A stretch of 64,000 nt of DNA from Laccaria trichodermophora (Eukaryota > Basidiomycota > Agaricomycetes > Agaricales > Hydnangiaceae). The notes beneath the pieces are model-generated. The model was not told the DNA's origin, searched no databases, and saw nothing but the letters and a program-made list of their open reading frames with translations. The position numbers and the translations under genes are program-made. The DNA lies in NCBI GenBank assembly GCA_018417955.1, contig JACTVC010000013.1:310001-374000 (forward strand), written 5' to 3'. The number at the start of each line of letters is the position of its first letter. Positions within the stretch are counted from its first letter, which is position 1. Positions 58,237-64,000 of the stretch are shown here, one piece after another.

Positions 58237-58784
58237 AATGTAGGTGAGGTGATGAAACAAAGCGACAAAGCTCAAATCTATACAAATTCTATATAAGGCA
58301 ACCATGAAAAAAAAACATGGAATCTCATTACTAAGTGGAAGCGCTGTAATGAAAATCGCAATGATATGCCTTTGGAAAGATATGAAATTGGTAATGATAA
58401 ACACAGGCTATCTTATGAGTGAGGTCTAAGGCCTTGCCTCCATTTAATGAAAAAAGCACAGGCTTTATGATAATGAAAAGGCATGGTAACAGGAATGATT
58501 CCCTATCATAAAGAGTGTGGATGGATACACAGGGAGTCATAGGCAGTTACCTTGTTTTTATGATAAAAGTGCTGCCCACCAGTCGTCTCTTGAATGTGAC
58601 CTCTCTGCCAACTCTCTGCTTCACGTTCTGCCATTTTCAGCAGCAGTGACATCTTTTGGAACCAGCCATCACCACATGACACCAGAACTACCATATTTCC
58701 GACATATCGTAATATAAACCTGGTATGGTTGAGTGGAACACTGCCCTGTCTCATTCCCTTCCATCACAATGAGCTCACAGGATT

Positions 58785-59455
58785 GAATCATCAATGAACT
58801 CCATCCAATCGAGGCGTCCCTTCCCACCTTGTCCAAGCTGGGAACAACCGTTCCTACTGATGTCATTGCCACAGCCGTCGCTTCGACTTGGTTTTCATCT
58901 TGCTTTCATCTTTCGCCAAGTTTGCAGAAACGGGTGACGTAGAAGGCATAACCAGCCTTCTCATAGAATCAGACTTCTCCTCAAGTCTTCTACCAGAGTC
59001 TGCCAACACCACCACCACAGCATCATTATCATCATCCATATCTCTCTACTGGAGAGACATCCTCACCCTCACCTGGGATCTACAAACATTTGAAGGAACA
59101 GCCATGATCAAAGCTTTTCTCATGGACCGATTTGCTGATGCACAGATTCAGAACGTTAAGCTCAGTGATGACATCAAGCCTCAATTCCAGCAACCTCATC
59201 CTGAACTCGCGTGGATCCAGCTTCTGTTCACGTTCAACACAAAGATAGGTTCCTGTACAGGAATTGCAAGGCTTGTGCCTATCAAAATTGGAGATCAGGT
59301 TGAGTGAAAGGGACAATCCATCTTCACCACCCTCGACAGCCTGAAAGGGTTCCCAGAAAAGATTGGAACATTGCGTAATCCAGAGCCGAACTATGGTAAA
59401 TGGGAGGAGGCCCACCAAAAGGAAATCACTTTCGAAGGTGGGGACACCAACAGAT
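58785..59455 (+). pseudogene. Flavin monooxygenase N-terminal fragment
   Basis: Encodes the N-terminal part of an Agaricomycete flavin-containing monooxygenase-like protein. It reads SLPTLSKLGTTVPTDVIATA, then FAKFAETGDVEGITSLL, YWRDILTLTWDLQTFEGTAM, then TTLDSLKGFPEKIGTLRNPE and YGKWEEAHQKEITFE. The FAD/NADPH-binding Rossmann motif that should follow is absent, because the sequence switches to another element at about 59435-59455. Two lesions: an 11-bp insertion at 58901-58911 that duplicates TTTCATCT, and TGA at 59305-59307 where Trp is usual. A dead host-gene remnant. Confidence 0.65.
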
Positions 59456-60055
59456 GGTTGCTGACTGGGACCAGCCTCTGACTCCTTTTGTGTTGAAGGG
59501 ACTGGTTGTTTTGCATTGACGACACCACTTGACTTTGTGAAATCAAAGCTATTCGAAGCTTTGGTAGTGTCCCAGGGCATTCAGTAGATACGCTACGGAA
59601 CCATAACAATAGAAATTGACAATTGTCCCAATAAGTCATAGGGCTACCCCAATGGGCCCAATTACAAAAGACATTATGATACTATACATTGGCCCAACAA
59701 CATGACAATATGTATATTTAATTGTTGGGCCCAACGATGGTGCCACAGTCCAAGCTAAGGGTTTATAGATTGGCCACATGGCTTAAATGGGGGTAATTTT
59801 GGCCGTTGATATATGACGGTATTAAGGTACCATTGATAGTTGGGCCCAATGAAGGGAAATCATTAAGGGAGATGGTTGGGCCCAATGGCCCAATTATTAA
59901 GCTACAGTTGATGGTTGGGCCTAATGTAAGGTATTTGTTAAGGGAACAGGTTGGGCCCAATGGTAAAATTTCAATGCTATGGCTTGTAAGTTGGGCCCAT
60001 GCCATGATATAAGCTATAGTTCATAGGTTAGCCCAATGATTATTTGAATTTTTCA
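59430..60055 (-). repeat. GGGCCCAA-motif element end, copy 2, with a gene start
   Basis: The inverted counterpart of 6565-7045: repeated TTGGGCCCAA motifs (59640-60050) and the boundary 'ggaaccataacaataga'. Next to it, on the minus strand, an open start MPWDTTKASNSFDFTKSSGV runs about 50 codons to PSVGVPTFE and is then cut by the monooxygenase fragment. Confidence 0.6.
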
Positions 60056-60057
60056 GG

Positions 60058-61150
60058 TGTGGGCTTTGGTCTGGTAAACCCGCGGGTCTGCTCCTGTTCC
60101 ATTGGACCCACGGCCACACAATTGTGCAATTACACCCGCAGGTTGGCTATTATGCAGTTACCCCCACAGGGTAGCTCATGTTCCGTTACCCCTGTGGGTC
60201 GCCACGTGGGCCAGATCATGTTCTGTTACCCCTGCGGATCAACAATTGATCCATTACACCCTTGGGCTGGCTGTTGTTCATTACCCCCATGGGGCAGCTC
60301 TTGTTCCGTTAGCCCTGTGGGTCGCCACACAGGCCAGATTATGTTCCGTTACCCCATGGGTCAACAATAGGTCCATTACACCCACAGTATCTTATTCCGT
60401 TACACCCACGATGTCCAGCTCTTGTTCCCTTAGACCTGCAGAACCTTCTTCTGTTTGGCCCGCAGGTTTCCAATTACAGCCATGGACCATTTGTGGCTCC
60501 CCTGCGGGTCTCCGATTACACCCACGGATTACCTGCTGCTCTGTTACACCTGTTGCCACCCACGGACCAGCAATAGTGCCATTACATCCATGGATGAGCT
60601 CTTGTTCCATTACACCCGTGGGCTGCGCTCTCATCCGCGGACCTGCTCTTGTTCTGTTACCCCTGTGGACCAACAATTCTTTTATCCGTGGACCGATGGA
60701 TTACCTACTGCTCTGTTACATCTGCAGACACCCATGGACCACCTGCTGGTCCTTAAACAATAGGCCCTCTTCCATCAGCCCCACACCCATGGGCCACGTT
60801 TGCAGCTGGCCTGCAAAATGGACCAACAATTGTGCCTTTACATTCACAGACCATTATTCCATTACACCTGTGGACCAGCAATTGTGCCATTACATCCACA
60901 AACGAGCACTTGTTCCATTACACCTGTGGGCTGCGCTCTCATCCATGGACCTGCTCTTGTTCTGTTACCCCTGTGGACCAGCAAGTCTCTTATCTGTGGA
61001 CCGACGGATTACCTACCACTCCGTTTCTGCGGACACCCATTGTTGCTGTTGGACCCATGGGCCAATGGGTCTTCTGTGACACCCATGGGCCACACCATTT
61101 GTTAAGCCCATTGGTCCGTTACATCCGTGGGCCACCAGCTAGAGCTCCAC
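60058..61150. repeat. Degenerate GC-rich repeat region
   Basis: Short units of the kind TGTTACACCCGTGGACC and CCCATGGGCCA recur with variable spacing of roughly 18-45 bp. The 325-codon frame at 60102-61079 and its companions in other frames are repeat-driven (GPAIVPLHPW, SITPVG repeated) and I do not call a gene. Confidence 0.7.
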
Positions 61151-61414
61151 AGATGTGAACATCTGGATTTGTATTTAACATGCTGAATGTCATTGCCCTG
61201 AAAATGCGGCTGAAAAAATGTCCAGATTGTGATTAACTTGGTGAATGTCACTGATCCGAAAATGCGGCCGAAAAAACATCCGGATTTGTATTAGTGCAAC
61301 AATGTCCGAAGTTTTGGATGTAATTTTTACATGGACCAGACAACCCCCCGTGGAATGCTCTGAAGTCCGAAATTTTTTAAGTTACTTCCATCTGGATATA
61401 ATAATCCCCATAGA

Positions 61415-63000
61415 CAATACTTTCCATTCCTCCACTGATTCCTACCGGATTCCGGCTGGAATCCTAGAATTCCGGCTGGAATCCTGGAATTCCGTGGATT
61501 CCGGCCAGAATTGACAGGAATCCGACTGGAATAGACAGAAATTTCAGTACAAATCTATACTTCTCGATTCCCCCTACAATTCCACTTTAGCTAGATGTCA
61601 TATGACTTAATCTGCACTTATCAAGACCTCCTGAATTACTTGTGTAATGCAGTCAGTCAATCTATTATTCTATTCTATGCTGATAACTTAAACTTAGGAA
61701 TTGCTTATGATATTCAAATTTGAACATAAATAATTCAGGTGTATTCACTAGAACTACATGACATTATTCTACTACAAAATTATCTTACTACATAGAGTGT
61801 TAAAGGGAGGGGGGAGGGATGGAGGGGAGGGGTGAAGGAGAGAGGGGTGATGGGAGAGGGAGTGATGGGGAGAGGTGGTGGGGAGTGATGGAGAGGGGAG
61901 GGAGTGGTGGAGGAGGGAGGGAGTGATGGAGGGGAGGGAGTGATGGAGGGGAGGGAGTGATGGAGGGGAGGGAGTGAGGGAGAGAGGGGGGAGGGAGGGA
62001 AAGAGGGGGGGGAATGGAGAGAGAGGGGGCATGGAGGGAGGGAAGAGGGACAGAGGGAGGGAAGAAGGATGGGGGGAGGGAAGGAGGGAGGGAGGGAAGA
62101 GAGGGAGGGTGGATGGAGTGGTGGGGACTGATGGAGGGGGGACGTCGTCGTCGTCGTCCGTTGACGTGGGCGTTGTCTGCTAACGTCGTCGTCGTCCGCT
62201 TATGTGGTCGTTTTCCGCTGACGTGGGCGTCGTCGTCCGCTGACGTCGCCGTCGTTATCTGTTGACAGGGGCGTCGTCTGTTGATGTGGTGGCGGTCCAT
62301 TGACGTGGTGGTGCGTGGGTCGTCTGTTCGCGTGGCCCTCCGTTGACGTGGTGGGGCGCTGACGTGCTGTCCGTCCCTCGTTGTGGGTGTGGTCGTCGTT
62401 GCGTTGCGTTGTCGTTGTCGCGTCGCCATCGTGTGGTGTTGTGGTTGTTGCGTTGGTCGCCGTCGTGTCGCGTCGTTGGGTCACGTTGTCGTTGGGTTGT
62501 CGTTGGGTCGCGTTTTGGTGAGTGTTAGCGGGGTGGGTTGGGATGGAGGAGGGGGGGGGACTCACCTTTGAATGACGACGAACAACGTCGTCGTCGTCGT
62601 TCGTCGTTTGGATGCCATGTCGCTATCAGCGACGTGGCATCGGTGACGTGGCGTTCCCGTGTTTGGTGGTTGTGGTTGCCGGTTGACGAGCGTTGTGGGT
62701 GGTGGTGATGGTGGTGACGTGGCGATGGGTGGGCGTCATCGACGATGGTGGTGGTTGAGATGAGAGAGTGGGTTGTTTGTTTCTGATGCCCAAATCAAGC
62801 GTCGGGAAATTCCGTTCCGTCTCATTCCGTGGCTATTCCTTCCGGTTGATCACCGGAATTTGAATTCCATTCAAAATTCTGCAGAATTGTTTCATCAATT
62901 TGGCAGGGCCCTCTGCCAAATTTGATTCCTCTGGAATTCCAGGAATTCCGCGGATTCCGCCGGATTCCGGCAGGAATCAGTGGAGGACAATAAAGACCTC
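61415..63000 (-). mobile_element. KDZ-like non-autonomous element O (TSD CCCATAGA)
   Basis: CCCATAGA at 61407-61414 and 63001-63008. Left end CAATACTTTCCATTCCTCCA; right end (read inward) GAGGTCTTTATTGTCCTCCA. Subterminal motif GGAATTCCGGCTGGAATCC / GGATTCCGCC. Interior: AT-rich part, polypurine tract 61800-62140, GTCGTC-rich domain with adjacent hairpins (62575-62640). No tRNA-like cassette found. No gene. Confidence 0.85.
62612..62640. other. ACGT-core hairpin in element O
   Basis: ATGCCATGTCGCT is answered by AGCGACGTGGCAT; immediately before it (62583-62608) lies a CGTCGT palindromic segment, as in H and L. Confidence 0.8.
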
Positions 63001-63770
63001 CCCATAGACTGCACCAATGTCCGAATTTTTGGATGTGTTTTTGACAGGGGCCAGACAACCCCCATGGAATGCTCCAATGTCTGAAATTTATACTTCAAGT
63101 ACCTGAAAATGCAGTCACAAAAACATCCAGATTTGTATTTAACATGCTGAATGTCATTACCCCGAAAATGTGGCTGAAAAAATGTCTGGAGTTGTAGTTG
63201 ACTTGGTCAATGTCACTGCTCCGAAAATGCAGCCGAAAAAACCTCCGGATTTGTATTTAACATGCTGAATGTCATTAAACCGAAAATGCGGCCGAAAAAA
63301 TGTCCAGATTTGTGATTAACTTGGTGAACATCACTGATCCGAAAATGTGGCTGAAAAAACATCCGGATTTGTATTAGTGCACCAATGTCCGAAGTTTTGG
63401 ATGTAATTTTTACATGGACCAGACAACCCCCCGTGGAATGCTCTGAAGTCCGAAATGTTTTAAGTTACTTCCATCCAGATATAATGATCCCCATAGACTG
63501 CACCAATGTCTGAAATTTAGTACTTCAAGTACCCGAAAATGCAGCCAAAAAAACATCCGGATCTGTATTTAACATGCTAAATGACATTGCCCCAAAAATA
63601 CGGCCAAAAAAATGTCCGGATTTGTGATTAACTTGGTGAACGTCACTGATCTGAAAATGCGGCTGAAAAAACATCCGGATTTGTATTAGTGCAACAATGG
63701 CCAAAATTTCGGATGTAATTTTGACATGGACCAGACAACCCCCCACAGGATACATTGATGTCTGAAATTC

Positions 63771-64000
63771 AAGACTACAAAACTTTGTAGTGTCTGCTTT
63801 TTAGACTACACAATTTTGTAATGACCAGTTGAACTCAGGCAGAACCCTCTCAATTCTTAACCGATTTGGATGTTCTTGGGCTCGTTTTGACAGGTAAACC
63901 CGTGGGGTTGTGGGTACAGGTACTCTACAGGTCATGTATGGGCCACTTGTCCGATATTTATAGGCTTTTTAGTGTCCTTGATCATGAATGAGTATATGGG
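63771..64000. other. Start of another CTACAAA-type region
   Basis: 'gactacaaaactttgtagtgtc' marks a further CTACAAA module; the remaining 170 bp have no recognised feature. Confidence 0.5.

Larger units (their letters stand above)
55097..58346. mobile_element. Two-gene Tc1/mariner element Q (TSD TA)
   Basis: Flanked by TA (55095-55096 and 58347-58348). The ~50-bp terminal inverted repeats start CAGCGCTTCCACTTAGTAAT and differ at only a few positions. The unoccupied site is present in R copy 1 at 45485-45486. Besides the minus-strand transposase it holds a plus-strand multi-exon gene pointing toward it, so the two genes converge near 57000-57115. At 3.25 kb it is long for a mariner. Confidence 0.85.
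54868..58583 (-). mobile_element. Palindromic element R, copy 2 (fragment), carrying mariner Q
   Basis: 54868-55096 and 58347-58583 are the reverse complement of 45265-45720 in copy 1: the ~30-bp GGGCAATATCATTGG units, then the terminal stretch ending GGTGGGCAGCACTTTTATC (reversed). The copy ends at a terminus near 58583 (CCAGT) and is cut at 54867 by element J. Copy 1 gives the exact empty site for Q. Confidence 0.75.
61151..63770. repeat. Satellite with ~488-bp higher-order period, interrupted by element O
   Basis: Subunits of about 60-70 bp containing GAAAATGCGGCCGAAAAAAC, 'atccggatttgtatt' and 'aacatgctgaatgtcatt' are organised into a longer repeat. The marker CTGCACCAATGTC recurs at 63009 and 63497. 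Parts lie at 61151-61414 and 63001-63770, on either side of element O. Confidence 0.75.

Noticed and set aside
60102..61079. 325-codon frame in the GC-rich repeat region
   Set aside because: Residue repeats follow DNA repeats and several frames are open together; no start context or family signal.

Overview
The window looks like a repeat-dense stretch of a filamentous basidiomycete, most likely an Agaricomycete. The reasons are short GT-AG introns of about 50 bp, Kyakuja-Dileera-Zisupton (KDZ)-associated cysteine-cluster (CxC) transposase genes, a DUF6589-type gene, the WD40 part of a NACHT-WD40 protein, and an F-box protein. These assignments come from recognising the families by eye; no search was run. 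I see no rRNA, no CRISPR, no prokaryotic operon and no clearly intact host gene apart from small hypotheticals.

Layout. 1-6.4 kb: a decayed KDZ transposase gene followed by two tandem arrays. 6.5-8.6 kb: a GGGCCCAA-rich element end and a small spliced hypothetical gene. 8.8-13.0 kb: two complete non-coding elements. 13.2-21.5 kb: an F-box gene, a nested palindromic element, a NACHT-WD40 3' fragment and a broken low-complexity gene. 21.8-40.6 kb: one DUF6589 gene split by a cascade of insertions. 40.8-50.3 kb: giant palindromic elements nested in each other. 50.3-54.9 kb: an LTR-like segment carrying two more elements. 55.1-58.3 kb: a two-gene Tc1/mariner element. 58.8-64 kb: a flavin monooxygenase remnant, GC-rich degenerate repeats and a ~480-bp satellite carrying one more insertion.

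Two element systems dominate. (1) A KDZ-like family of eight copies (8841-10367, 22318-28352, 29996-35803, 36366-38352, 48076-49810, 50943-52506, 52944-54867, 61415-63000). Seven have 8-bp target-site duplications (TSDs); all have C-rich termini. One (22318-28352) carries transposase-type genes and the rest look non-autonomous. Each copy has its own short motif repeated inside BOTH ends, and copies share optional modules: a polypurine tract, paired ACGT-core hairpins and a tRNA-like Pol III cassette. (2) A family of giant palindromes with GTAGCTAC-like termini and 7-8 bp TSDs (10444-13017, 15121-16559, 30522-34435, 40811-45253, plus two related broken copies), sharing a conserved core, telomere-like dimers and CTACAAA arrays.

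Relative age can be read from nesting: DUF6589 gene, then element K, then H, then B. Removing the insertions rejoins the DUF6589 frame. Nearly all nonsense codons in the broken genes are TGA, usually where arginine (CGA) would be expected. This points to CpG deamination of methylated repeats as the main cause of decay.
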